Below are positions 34,106-44,279 of a stretch of 64,000 nt of DNA, one piece after another. The notes below the pieces were generated by a model, which made no database searches, was not told where the DNA came from, and saw only the letters and a list, made by a program, of their open reading frames with translations. This DNA is from Winogradskyella sp. Its GTDB lineage: Bacteria > Bacteroidota > Bacteroidia > Flavobacteriales > Flavobacteriaceae. Each line of letters starts with the position of its first letter. The stretch's first letter is position 1. A program made the translations under genes and the position numbers. The DNA is taken from contig NZ_JABSSU010000003.1 in NCBI RefSeq assembly GCF_013213835.1, positions 301,796 through 365,795 of the forward strand, written 5' to 3'.

Positions 34106-35128
34106 TTATTTTCCTTTTAAGCGTTCCCATAGGGCTTTCATGGTATAATTAAAATCTTCCATTTCAGGCTCAAATGGCTTCATATCTAACCTGCCATTTG
34201 TTTCAAATAATCTAAGGTTGAAAACAGCTTTATAACCTTCTTTAGTTTTTACCAACGGATACCTTAAATCTTTATATAGGTAGTTCTCATCACCTAAAGA
34301 TTCAACATTATAATATCCATTACTGAACCACGCCAAATCCTTAATATCTTCAAAATCTGAAATTGATATTGTTCTGTTCTTTGGAATGATCTTCCAATCT
34401 GAAAACTGATTTGTTCTATCAAGCAAGGAATAGAATCCGACGTGATAATTCTTTTCAGTCTCGGCAATGCCATACCACAGAATATTATTCAATATGGCAG
34501 GTTGAGTACTGAATCTTGTATAAGATATCTTTTCTGTCTCAAGTGATGATTCAAAAACATTGTCAATGTGTACCTTATTAACAAGCGTAAAAATCATATA
34601 CGCAGAACTCAAACCAAGACTCATTTTTAGCCAAAAACGACGTTTTTTATTCTTGCGGTTGTAAAACATTAAAGTAATGAGGCATATCAAAAAAGGCACT
34701 GTGTAAAATGGGTCAGCAACAGCTATGTTATTAAACGCCACTCTATAGTTTGAAAATGGTGCAAATAACTGTGTTCCGTAAGGTGTAAAACTATCTAAGA
34801 ACATGTGGGTTAATAAAGACCAAAAGAATAATAATATCCAATCCTTATGATTAGTTGAGCCACGCCGTTTACCCTTATCATAAAGTTTGAATGTAAGCCA
34901 TCCAAACAAAAACGCCCCTAAAATTGAAAACAATATGGAATGCATAAAGCCTCTATGAAACAGCATACCGTCAATCTCATTGGCATAAAGTAAACTACCA
35001 ACAAAAACATCTAAATCCGGAATGGTACCACCTATGGCGCCAAACAATACCGCTTTATTCCCTATTTTTTTTCCTAGAACTGCCTCTCCACAAGCAGCAC
35101 CTAAAACCATTTGAGTTATTGAATCCAT
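34106..35128 (-). CDS. DUF457/YdjM-type membrane-bound metal-dependent hydrolase
   Basis: The start at 35128 (MDSITQMVLGAACGEAVLG) is the usual one for this family; an in-frame ATG at 35191 would place the promoter inside the gene. The 340-residue protein has an N-terminal membrane domain with the metal-binding pattern: GGTIPDLDVF, FHRGFMHSI and THMFLDSFTPYGTQLF, a His/Asp arrangement similar to phospholipase C-type folds. Further helices lie near 130-150 and 160-185. The C-terminal 150 residues are a soluble periplasmic-like beta domain (YGIAETEKNYHVGFYSLLD). The substrate is unknown; LexA-regulated relatives exist in E. coli. Confidence 0.85.
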   Translation of the reverse strand: MDSITQMVLGAACGEAVLGKKIGNKAVLFGAIGGTIPDLDVFVGSLLYANEIDGMLFHRGFMHSILFSILGAFLFGWLTFKLYDKGKRRGSTNHKDWILLFFWSLLTHMFLDSFTPYGTQLFAPFSNYRVAFNNIAVADPFYTVPFLICLITLMFYNRKNKKRRFWLKMSLGLSSAYMIFTLVNKVHIDNVFESSLETEKISYTRFSTQPAILNNILWYGIAETEKNYHVGFYSLLDRTNQFSDWKIIPKNRTISISDFEDIKDLAWFSNGYYNVESLGDENYLYKDLRYPLVKTKEGYKAVFNLRLFETNGRLDMKPFEPEMEDFNYTMKALWERLKGK

Positions 35129-35141
35129 AATAAATAGAATG

Positions 35142-35149
35142 CAAAAGTA
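35142..35149 (-). promoter_or_regulatory. Candidate -7 box TACTTTTG for the DUF457-type gene
   Basis: On the - strand TACTTTTG matches TAnnTTTG, 13 bases before the ATG at 35128, which implies a very short leader and supports the downstream start. Confidence 0.45.
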
Positions 35150-35212
35150 CGGTTTTCTGTATTTGCAAATGGCCGCACAATGTTGTAACATTACGGATAC
35201 AATGAACTAACT

Positions 35213-36697
35213 ATGGAAGAAAAAAATCATATTACAGAGATAGAAGCTGACAATCAAAAAATTATAGAAAATAACGAGTTAAATATTTGGGAAGCTTTGA
35301 TTCCTGTTTTTGCCCTTGTTGCAATGCTTTTCTATAATGTTTTCTTTGTTTTTGGTGATGATGCCTTAAGTGGAAGTAACCAATTTATTCTTCTCCTTGG
35401 TGCTGCAGTTGCTGCTATAGTAGGGTTTTACAATAAAGTATCTTACAAACGAATGATAGATGAAGTAGCGGAAAATGTAAAATCTACATCTGGTGCTATT
35501 TTAATTTTACTCATGGTTGGCGCACTAGCTGGTACTTGGTTGGTAAGTGGTATTATTCCAACGATGATTTATTATGGTTTACAAATTCTTAATCCAACTA
35601 TATTTTTAGCAGCATGTGTCATCATATGTGCTATAATTTCGATAGCTACCGGCAGTTCATGGACGACGTCGGCAACAGTAGGTATCGCACTTATAGGAAT
35701 TGGTGAAACGCTAGGAATATCTTTAGGTATGACAGCCGGCGCAGTATTATCTGGCGCTTATTTTGGTGATAAAATGTCGCCATTGAGTGACACAACAAAT
35801 CTTGCTCCTGCAATGGCAGGAGGTGAGTTATTTGCTCATATAAAATATATGTCAATAACCACTATTCCTACCATAACGGTAACGCTAATTGTATTCATCA
35901 TAATTGGATTATCTATAGACACTACAGGAACACCTGACATTTCAGATAAATTAAGTGCAATCAAAGGTGCTTTTAACATTACACCTTGGTTATTTCTAGT
36001 CCCAGTAGTTGTTATTGCCCTTATTGTAAAGAAAACACCGCCTTTAGTAGCATTATTAATCGGAACACTACTTGGCGGAATTGCTGCAGTTATCGCCCAA
36101 CCTGACATCATAAAAGCTATAGCTGAGACCGAAACCTTAGATTTCAAATCTGCTTATAAAGGAGTAATGAAAGCTATAACTGTTGATACTTCAGTGGAAA
36201 CTACAAGTAAAGAACTCAATGATTTATTTTCCTCTGGCGGCATGAAAGGTATGTTAGGCACTATTTGGTTAATCATTTGTGCAATGGTTTTTGGTGGTGT
36301 CATGGATGCTATTGGTGCCTTGGCGAGAATTAGTAAAGCACTTTTAAATATAGCTTCATCTACCTTTGGTTTATTTGCAAGTACTGTAGCGAGTTGTTTA
36401 GCATTAAATGTAACTGCTTCAGATCAATATTTAGCGCTCGTAGTACCTGGAAAAATGTTTAAAAAAGCATATGAGGACAAAGGCTTAGCGCCGGAAAACT
36501 TAAGTAGAACGCTTGAAGATTCAGGTACAGTAACATCGGTTTTAATTCCTTGGAATACCTGTGGAGCTTACCAAAGTGGTGTATTAGGTGTTGGTGTAGG
36601 AGAGTACTTTTTCTATGCCATATTTAATTGGTTAAGCCCATTTACGACATTATTATTTGCAGCATTACGTCTTAAAATAAAAATGATACGTTCTTGA
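35213..36697 (+). CDS. nhaC: NhaC-family Na+/H+ antiporter
   Basis: The 494-residue protein has about 12 transmembrane helices and the NhaC signature around ATGSSWTTSATVGIALIGIG and SGAYFGDKMSPLSDTTNLAP, with the conserved Asp residues in GDKMSPLSD. It exchanges sodium for protons and supports life at marine salinity. The last third contains TASDQYLALVVPGKMF and EDSGTVTSVLIPWNTCGAYQ, both typical of the family. The gene is transcribed alone and converges on a prohibitin-like gene. Confidence 0.92.
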   Translation: MEEKNHITEIEADNQKIIENNELNIWEALIPVFALVAMLFYNVFFVFGDDALSGSNQFILLLGAAVAAIVGFYNKVSYKRMIDEVAENVKSTSGAILILLMVGALAGTWLVSGIIPTMIYYGLQILNPTIFLAACVIICAIISIATGSSWTTSATVGIALIGIGETLGISLGMTAGAVLSGAYFGDKMSPLSDTTNLAPAMAGGELFAHIKYMSITTIPTITVTLIVFIIIGLSIDTTGTPDISDKLSAIKGAFNITPWLFLVPVVVIALIVKKTPPLVALLIGTLLGGIAAVIAQPDIIKAIAETETLDFKSAYKGVMKAITVDTSVETTSKELNDLFSSGGMKGMLGTIWLIICAMVFGGVMDAIGALARISKALLNIASSTFGLFASTVASCLALNVTASDQYLALVVPGKMFKKAYEDKGLAPENLSRTLEDSGTVTSVLIPWNTCGAYQSGVLGVGVGEYFFYAIFNWLSPFTTLLFAALRLKIKMIRS

Positions 36698-36739
36698 CAA
36701 TTACAAAAACGTATCACTTTTAATTGATATAGATTTTAA

Positions 36740-37519
36740 CTATTCCTTTTTATCGTCAGAATTTATTAAATAAGGTGTCTTCCCATCGGTAATAATCACC
36801 TTGCTGTTTGCAGATTTCGCGAGCTCTTTAAAAGCATCTATACTTCTCAATTGAATAATTTCTTTTGTAAGGCCTTCACTTAAGATTTTTTGAGCATCTC
36901 TAGTACCCTTAGCGGCTATAATTTTTCTTTCAGCTTCTAATCGCTCTTGTTGTAAAATAAATTCCATTCGCATAGCATCTTGTTCTGCTTGTAATTTTTG
37001 TTCAATAGAAGTAGATAAACCTCTTGGCAGTTGAATACTCTTCATTAAAACAGCTTCAATCATTATACCTTCATTATCTAAGGTTTCAGCCATTTTCTTC
37101 TGAATAGCTTCTTCTATGTCAGCTCTTCTTCCAGAGTGCATATCTTTAGCAAAAAATTGTGAACAAACATCCGCAGAGGCTGATCTGAAAACACTTGTAA
37201 TAACCGCTTTAAAATTTGGACCTATGTTTTCTAAAATACTAGGTACTTTTTCAACTTCTAATCGGTATAAAATGGAGATTTCAGAATCAACACTTAAACC
37301 TTCTTTACTAGGTAATCGAAGCACCAACTCTAGGTTATTGGTCTGTATTGACTCCTTAACTATTTTTGTAGTAATTGGATTATAAAAAACAGTACCTTGG
37401 GTGATAACTTTTGAGTCTAGTTTCCCAAGTTTTTGCTTCACACCAGCCTCACCGGGCCTAACAACTGCGCAACTCGTAAAGAGAAATAACGTAACAATAA
37501 GAGTAAACAAATTCTTCAT
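36740..37519 (-). CDS. Prohibitin/SPFH-family lipoprotein-like protein
   Basis: Starting at the ATG at 37519, the 259-residue protein has a short hydrophobic signal ending in FTSCAVV, a possible lipobox. The SPFH domain follows (VVRPGEAGVKQKLGKLDSKV, FYNPITTKIVKESIQTNNLEL, SEISILYRLEVEKVPSILENIG, FRSASADVCSQF), then a coiled coil (QKLQAEQDAMRMEFILQQERLEAERKIIAAKGTRDAQ). These proteins form ring-shaped membrane assemblies that organise lipid domains or regulate membrane proteases. A start at 37564 would precede the signal by 15 residues and is less likely. Confidence 0.87.
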   Translation of the reverse strand: MKNLFTLIVTLFLFTSCAVVRPGEAGVKQKLGKLDSKVITQGTVFYNPITTKIVKESIQTNNLELVLRLPSKEGLSVDSEISILYRLEVEKVPSILENIGPNFKAVITSVFRSASADVCSQFFAKDMHSGRRADIEEAIQKKMAETLDNEGIMIEAVLMKSIQLPRGLSTSIEQKLQAEQDAMRMEFILQQERLEAERKIIAAKGTRDAQKILSEGLTKEIIQLRSIDAFKELAKSANSKVIITDGKTPYLINSDDKKE

Positions 37520-37576
37520 AATAATTCTTTTTTTGATTCCTAATAAAGATAAGAATATGTCCACAAAAAGTCTTAA

Positions 37577-37591
37577 TTAGAATTGTTATAA
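37577..37591. promoter_or_regulatory. Weak PerR-like box
   Basis: TTAGAATTGTTATAA matches the PerR consensus TTATAATNATTATAA at 12 of 14 defined positions. It is in the intergenic region between the prohibitin-like and peroxiredoxin genes. In AT-rich DNA such matches arise by chance, so this is weak on its own. Confidence 0.25.
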
Positions 37592-37701
37592 ATATCATAA
37601 ATTTACTGTAAACACAAGGTGTTGAGGCATTTTAATAGTCTTACACTATTATATCATTAAATTAATTTACACATGCTATATAGCTAGACTAGTCCTTTAT
37701 T

Positions 37702-37709
37702 TATATTTG
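37702..37709 (+). promoter_or_regulatory. Candidate -7 box TATATTTG for the peroxiredoxin gene
   Basis: TATATTTG is an exact TAnnTTTG match 30 bases before the ATG at 37740, with the typical GCAG after it. No clear -33 TTG is present, which could reflect an activator-dependent promoter. Confidence 0.5.
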
Positions 37710-37739
37710 CAGCCGAAAACTAAAATCAATTTATATAAA

Positions 37740-38375
37740 ATGGCTGTATTAGTAGGAAAAAAAGCACCACAATTTAGCGCTCAAGCTGTTGTAAATGGAG
37801 GTCAATTTGTTGAAGACTTTTCATTAGAACAATTTAAAGGAAAACATGTTGTATTATTCTTTTACCCAAAGGATTTTACGTTTGTTTGTCCAACAGAATT
37901 ACACGCATTTCAAGAAAAATTAGAAGAATTTAAATCTAGAAACACTGAAGTAATTGCAGTATCAACGGATACAGAGCAATCACACTTTGGTTGGTTACAG
38001 ATGGATAAGAACCTTGGAGGAATTAAAGGTATCACTTACCCATTAGTAGCAGATACAAACAAAACCATCGCTAAAAACTATGACGTTTTAGCTGGTGATT
38101 ATTTTTACGATGAAAATGATATGCTACAAGCCGACGGTGAACTAATCGCGTATAGAGGTTTATTCCTTATTGACAAAGATGGTATTGTACGTCACCAAAT
38201 CGTTAACGATTTACCATTAGGTAGAAACGTTGATGAAGCGTTACGTATGGTTGATGCTTTACAATTTGTTGAAGAAAATGGTGAAGTATGTCCAGCAAAC
38301 TGGAACAAAGGTAAATCTGGTATGCAAGCTACTCACGAAGCGACTGCTGAGTTTTTACAAAACCATATGAACTAA
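37740..38375 (+). CDS. 2-Cys peroxiredoxin (AhpC/TSA, Prx1 type)
   Basis: The protein reduces H2O2 and organic peroxides using thioredoxin or AhpF-like partners. The start at 37740 (MAVLVGKKAPQF) is the canonical one and lies 30 bases after the promoter box; an upstream in-frame start at 37707 overlaps that box. The peroxidatic Cys is in FTFVCPTE (Cys50) and the resolving Cys is in GEVCPANW near residue 171, followed by a C-terminal tail. At 211 residues it is the normal Prx1 length. No ahpF is adjacent. It sits beside katG and an ankyrin gene, a peroxide defence cluster. Confidence 0.93.
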   Translation: MAVLVGKKAPQFSAQAVVNGGQFVEDFSLEQFKGKHVVLFFYPKDFTFVCPTELHAFQEKLEEFKSRNTEVIAVSTDTEQSHFGWLQMDKNLGGIKGITYPLVADTNKTIAKNYDVLAGDYFYDENDMLQADGELIAYRGLFLIDKDGIVRHQIVNDLPLGRNVDEALRMVDALQFVEENGEVCPANWNKGKSGMQATHEATAEFLQNHMN

Positions 38376-38398
38376 GAAATCATATTTTAAATAAAAAA

Positions 38399-38422
38399 AG
38401 CCTCGATGTCGAGGCTTTTTTT
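38399..38422. terminator. Bidirectional terminator between peroxiredoxin and ankyrin genes
   Basis: AGCCTCGATGTCGAGGCT is a strong GC-rich hairpin with A-run before and T-run after, so it serves the + peroxiredoxin gene and the - ankyrin gene. Confidence 0.9.
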
Positions 38423-38430
38423 TGTCCTTA

Positions 38431-38898
38431 TTAAAATAATTCTAATAAGTCTGTATGTTCTTTTTCTTTTGCATAATCTGCAGCATTCTTCCCATCATTA
38501 TCCTTAATAGACACATCGGCATTATTTTGCAATAACATTTTCACTATAGCTTCTTGATTATATTGCACGGCAAAAATTAATGCGGTTGCACCTTTGTTAT
38601 TTTGAATATTGACATCCGCATTATTTTTAAGAAGCATGTGTACTAGCTCTAAATTCCCTTTAAAGCTTACTCCTATTAACGCTGTATTACCTGAGCCATC
38701 TTGAGCATTTACATGGGCTTTGTTATCAATTAGCAATTGAGCAATAGCTTCTTGACCAAAATAGGTTGCAAATATCAGTGGTGTAAAACCTCTTGCGTCA
38801 ACGGCATTGACAACATGTGGGTTTGTGTTTAATTGCGCTTTGACGTTATCAATATTACCAGATTGTATGGTTCTAAAAAATAATTCTTGTTCGTTCAT
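38431..38898 (-). CDS. Ankyrin-repeat protein next to katG
   Basis: The 155-residue protein is made of four to five ankyrin repeats; the repeated pattern is GFTPLIFATYFGQEAIAQLL, GNTALIGVSFKGNLELVHMLL and GATALIFAVQYNQEAIVKMLL, with NNADVNIQNN-type turns. There is no signal peptide. Ankyrin genes next to catalase genes are known elsewhere (for example ankB with katB in Pseudomonas), where the ankyrin protein supports catalase activity. A hairpin terminator lies between it and katG, so it may be expressed partly by readthrough. Confidence 0.9.
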   Translation of the reverse strand: MNEQELFFRTIQSGNIDNVKAQLNTNPHVVNAVDARGFTPLIFATYFGQEAIAQLLIDNKAHVNAQDGSGNTALIGVSFKGNLELVHMLLKNNADVNIQNNKGATALIFAVQYNQEAIVKMLLQNNADVSIKDNDGKNAADYAKEKEHTDLLELF

Positions 38899-38920
38899 TA
38901 TGATCTATTTGAAAGAAAAA

Positions 38921-38945
38921 GGAATGCATCATAACAACACATTCC
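38921..38945 (-). terminator. Hairpin between katG and the ankyrin gene
   Basis: Arms GGAATG (38921-38926) and CATTCC (38940-38945) with an A-run on one side and a T-run on the other form a short terminator on the - strand after katG. Its modest stem suggests partial readthrough into the ankyrin gene. Confidence 0.65.
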
Positions 38946-38972
38946 TTTTTTGGATTTACTACTAATCAATTA

Positions 38973-41186
<2,214 letters not shown>

Positions 41187-41203
41187 TTAATTACTTGTTT
41201 CTT

Positions 41204-41211
41204 CAAATTTA
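41204..41211 (-). promoter_or_regulatory. Candidate -7 box TAAATTTG for katG
   Basis: On the - strand TAAATTTG matches TAnnTTTG, 35 bases before the ATG at 41168. No good -33 TTG is seen. Confidence 0.45.
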
Positions 41212-41290
41212 TAAAACAATAAGACGCACTTAAATACGATGAGATACTATCTATTTATTTTTTCATTGGATTTATCTATCACAACTTTAT

Positions 41291-41305
41291 TTACAATAAT
41301 TATAA
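41291..41305. promoter_or_regulatory. PerR-like box upstream of katG
   Basis: TTACAATAATTATAA matches the PerR consensus TTATAATNATTATAA at 13 of 14 defined positions. It lies in the 261-base gap between katG and the divergent gene at 41430, about 80 bases upstream of the katG -7 box. The rest of this gap holds nothing else recognisable. Confidence 0.35.
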
Positions 41306-41429
41306 ATAATACTTAACCCAATAATGACAAGGGCTTAGCTATAAAATACTGAAATAGTGCTCTATGCATGAATGTTAAATTTTTGTATCAATTAAGAATG
41401 GGTACTATTTTTATACAAAAAAGAGAAAA

Positions 41430-42149
41430 ATGCAGATGAAAAGGACTAACCTAGAAGAGAGACTTAATGCTCTCAGAACAAAAGACAAATCAGTTTATAT
41501 TTTAGATCAAGTTGCTACTATTTTGAGAGAAGATGATGCTAAAGATGATCTTATTCAAAAAACAATAGCTTCTAGCAACGGAAATAAAATTGATAATAAA
41601 TTTACATTCGATTTGTTAGAAACCAAAAACATCTACCATATTAGTCAGATTAAAAAAATATGTGTGGATTACAGACTGCGGTTTTTAGATTCAAAGTATT
41701 TTAAAGGTGAATTACCTTATGAGGCCATATCTAAAATCAAGGAACTAGAGAACATTCACGACATTAAAATTGAAGGTTTTAAAATTGTGGCACCTGCCAA
41801 ACTATTTAAGCTAGAAAATTACGATGACCCATTATTGTTTGCGCCAATTGCAAATGGTTATTATTATTTAATTCATAAATGGGGAAATGATTTGAGTCCA
41901 CACAGACGCTGGCAAATGTGGTCTTTTAAAAACTTTGAAAACTTTTTGTTTTTACTTTTCTTAATGAGCTTGGTTATTACCGGATTAATTCCAGACGGTT
42001 TGTTTTTAAGCAGCCCTACAGCTGAAAATGCTGGCCTTATATTTTTATTTGTTTTTAAATTTGTTGTGGCCATTGCATTTTACTATGGTTTTGTATCGGG
42101 CAAAAACTTCAGCTCTTCCATTTGGAATAGTAAGTATTACAACAAATAA
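41430..42149 (+). CDS. Membrane protein of unknown function
   Basis: The 239-residue protein starts at 41430 (ATGCAGATG; a second ATG two codons on is equally possible). Residues 1-165 are soluble and charged (LEERLNALRTKDKSVYILDQ, then FDLLETKNIYHISQIKKICVDYRLRFLDSKYFKGELPYEAI). Two hydrophobic segments follow near 171-188 and 199-219, and the tail is SGKNFSSSIWNSKYYNK. I recognise no family. It is divergent from katG and shares the upstream region with the PerR-like box, but a link to peroxide stress is only positional. Confidence 0.65.
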   Translation: MQMKRTNLEERLNALRTKDKSVYILDQVATILREDDAKDDLIQKTIASSNGNKIDNKFTFDLLETKNIYHISQIKKICVDYRLRFLDSKYFKGELPYEAISKIKELENIHDIKIEGFKIVAPAKLFKLENYDDPLLFAPIANGYYYLIHKWGNDLSPHRRWQMWSFKNFENFLFLLFLMSLVITGLIPDGLFLSSPTAENAGLIFLFVFKFVVAIAFYYGFVSGKNFSSSIWNSKYYNK

Positions 42150-42177
42150 GTAAAATTATATTTCGATAAAACACATC

Positions 42178-42218
42178 ATCCAGATAATGACATCACTTCA
42201 TTATCTGGATTATTTTTT
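42178..42218 (+). terminator. Intrinsic terminator
   Basis: ATCCAGATAATGA (42178-42190) and TCATTATCTGGAT (42198-42210) form a perfect 13-bp stem followed by a T-run, ending the gene at 41430-42149. Confidence 0.9.
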
Positions 42219-42251
42219 GTAACTTTTAGGTATTAATCAATACCTATAATT

Positions 42252-42494
42252 ATGAGTAATTCGGACTATACAAAAGTTTATCAAGGTAATTTTATTTTAG
42301 TAACCCGTGTAAGAGAGGAATTAGAGCACATGGGTATTGTACCTATTATAAAAGATGAAGGTGAATCGCAGCGATTGGCCGGTTACGGATCCTTAAATCA
42401 AGGGTTCCAAGAAGTTTATGTCAACAACGAGGAATTAGACAAAGCTATAGCAATTGTTGATCAAGTTAAAAGTCAAATGGAGGCTGCAAATTAG
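42252..42494 (+). CDS. DUF2007 small signal-transducing-type protein
   Basis: This 80-residue protein is a compact alpha/beta unit of the DUF2007 type: a strand pair (TKVYQGNFILVTRVREELE), the Asp/Glu-rich turn (IIKDEGESQRLAGYG), and GFQEVYVNNEELDKAIAIVDQV at the C-terminus, typical of this ferredoxin-like fold. The biological role is unknown; related P-II-like folds bind ligands. It stands alone, converging on the ABC-F gene with a 12-base gap. Confidence 0.85.
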   Translation: MSNSDYTKVYQGNFILVTRVREELEHMGIVPIIKDEGESQRLAGYGSLNQGFQEVYVNNEELDKAIAIVDQVKSQMEAAN

Positions 42495-42506
42495 CGCAGA
42501 AATTTT

Positions 42507-44132
42507 TTAAACCTCTACACCGTACATCTTATCGCGTTGTTCCTTTATTTTTTTATCACTCATGTATTCATCAAAAGTCATGTAGCGATCAATAACTCCA
42601 TTTGGTGTTAACTCAATGATTCTGTTACCGACAGTTTGTGCAAACTCATGATCGTGAGTAGTTAATAGTGCTGTTCCTTTAAAGTTCTTTAATGAGTTAT
42701 TGAACGCAGTTATGCTCTCTAAGTCTAAGTGATTTGTTGGTTCATCTACCATAACTACGTTTGCTCTCATCATCATCATTCGGCTTAACATACAACGTAC
42801 TTTTTCACCTCCAGATAAAACATCTGCCGTTTTTAATGCTTCTTCACCACTAAAGATCATTTTACCCAAAAATCCTCGAATATAAACTTCTTCGCGTTCT
42901 TCCTCAGTAGTTGCCCATTGACGTAACCAATCTACTAAAGTCAGTTTATTATCAAAGTATTCACTGTTATCTAGAGGTAGATAGGACTGATTTGTAGTCA
43001 CACCCCAAGCATATTTTCCTGAATCTGCTTCTTCCTTACCATTAATAATTTGATAGAATGCTGTGGTTGCCCTAGAATCTTTAGAATATACTACCACCTT
43101 ATCTCCCTTAGCAAGATTAATATCTACATTGCTAAATAACACCTCACCATCTATACTGGCAGATAATTTTTCAACATTAAGAATTTGATCACCAGCTTCA
43201 CGCTCACGTTCAAAAATAATTGCAGGATAACGACGACTACTTGGCTTTATATCTGAGATATTCAGTTTATCTATCATTTTCTTTCTACTTGTGGCTTGCT
43301 TAGATTTTGCCACGTTAGCAGAGAAACGTCTAATAAACTCTTCTAGTTCTTTCTTCTTTTCTTCTGCCTTCTTGTTTTGTTGTGCACGTTGTTTTGCGGC
43401 TAACTGAGAAGACTCATACCAGAATGTATAGTTACCAGAATAATGATTAATCTTTCCAAAATCAATATCTGAAATGTGTGTACAGACCGCATCTAAAAAG
43501 TGACGGTCGTGAGATACAACTATAACACAATTATCATAATTTGCTAAAAAGTTTTCAAGCCAAGAAATAGTTTCGTAATCTAAATCATTGGTAGGCTCAT
43601 CCATGATTAACACATCTGGATTTCCGAATAAGGCCTGAGCTAATAACACACGAACTTTTTGCTTACCATCAAGATCGCCCATTAAACTGTAATGCAAATC
43701 TTCCTTTATACCAAGGTTAGATAGCATTGCAGCGGCATCACTATCAGCATTCCAGCCGTTCATTTCTTCAAACTCAACCTGAAGCTCACCAATCTTTTCT
43801 GCGTTTTCATCGGTGTAATCTGCATATAAGGCGTCAATTTGAGTCTTTAAATTATATAACGGTTTATTACCCTTTAAAACTGTTTCTAAAACCGTATCGT
43901 CATCATGTTTGTTATGATTCTGCTCTAAAACAGACATACGCTTTCCTGGCTCTAAATGCACATGTCCTGATGTAGGATCCATTTTACCTGATAAAATCTT
44001 TAAAAAAGTAGATTTGCCAGCGCCATTAGCACCAATAATTCCATAGCAATTACCATTATTAAAAGTGGTATTTACTTCATCGAAAAGTACACGTTTTCCA
44101 AATTGTACCGAAAGATTAGAAACTGATAACAT
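42507..44132 (-). CDS. ABC-F family ATPase (YbiT-like)
   Basis: I start at the ATG at 44132 (MLSVSNLSVQFGKRVLFDEVN); a start at 44207 would include the promoter. The 541-residue protein has two ABC domains with Walker A GANGAGKST in the first and a degenerate Walker A (YSKDSRATTAFYQ) in the second, the signature LSGGEKVRC, and Walker B MVDEPTNHLD. The linker (RAQQNKKAEEKKKELEEFI) resembles the ABC-F P-site tRNA-interacting motif. It has no membrane domain, so it acts on the ribosome in translation rather than in transport. The altered second Walker A fits the YbiT subgroup as I remember it. Confidence 0.88.
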   Translation of the reverse strand: MLSVSNLSVQFGKRVLFDEVNTTFNNGNCYGIIGANGAGKSTFLKILSGKMDPTSGHVHLEPGKRMSVLEQNHNKHDDDTVLETVLKGNKPLYNLKTQIDALYADYTDENAEKIGELQVEFEEMNGWNADSDAAAMLSNLGIKEDLHYSLMGDLDGKQKVRVLLAQALFGNPDVLIMDEPTNDLDYETISWLENFLANYDNCVIVVSHDRHFLDAVCTHISDIDFGKINHYSGNYTFWYESSQLAAKQRAQQNKKAEEKKKELEEFIRRFSANVAKSKQATSRKKMIDKLNISDIKPSSRRYPAIIFEREREAGDQILNVEKLSASIDGEVLFSNVDINLAKGDKVVVYSKDSRATTAFYQIINGKEEADSGKYAWGVTTNQSYLPLDNSEYFDNKLTLVDWLRQWATTEEEREEVYIRGFLGKMIFSGEEALKTADVLSGGEKVRCMLSRMMMMRANVVMVDEPTNHLDLESITAFNNSLKNFKGTALLTTHDHEFAQTVGNRIIELTPNGVIDRYMTFDEYMSDKKIKEQRDKMYGVEV

Positions 44133-44154
44133 TTTATAGGTTTTAAATTTTCGG

Positions 44155-44162
44155 CAAAAGTA
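44155..44162 (-). promoter_or_regulatory. Candidate -7 box TACTTTTG for the ABC-F gene
   Basis: On the - strand TACTTTTG matches TAnnTTTG, 22 bases before the ATG at 44132, supporting that start over the upstream one. Confidence 0.45.
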
Positions 44163-44245
44163 GAAAATTAAAGCGACTGAACGAAATAAATAGTCATATA
44201 ACAACATTTAACGAGGCCTTAACAAGAGATTTTTATAGCAACATA

Positions 44246-44253
44246 TATTTTTG
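44246..44253 (+). promoter_or_regulatory. Candidate -7 box TATTTTTG for the DUF4369 lipoprotein gene
   Basis: TATTTTTG matches TAnnTTTG, 26 bases before the ATG at 44280, which supports starting there rather than at a GTG at 44265. Confidence 0.4.
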
Positions 44254-44279
44254 TTCAGCTAACTGTGTTAATTAATCCT

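Noticed and set aside
35129..35191. Upstream ATG of the DUF457-type gene
   Set aside because: It would add 21 unconserved residues (MLQHCAAICK...) and place the TACTTTTG promoter box inside the gene.
44133..44207. Upstream ATG of the ABC-F gene
   Set aside because: It would add 25 residues before the canonical MLSVSNLSVQF and would swallow the promoter box.
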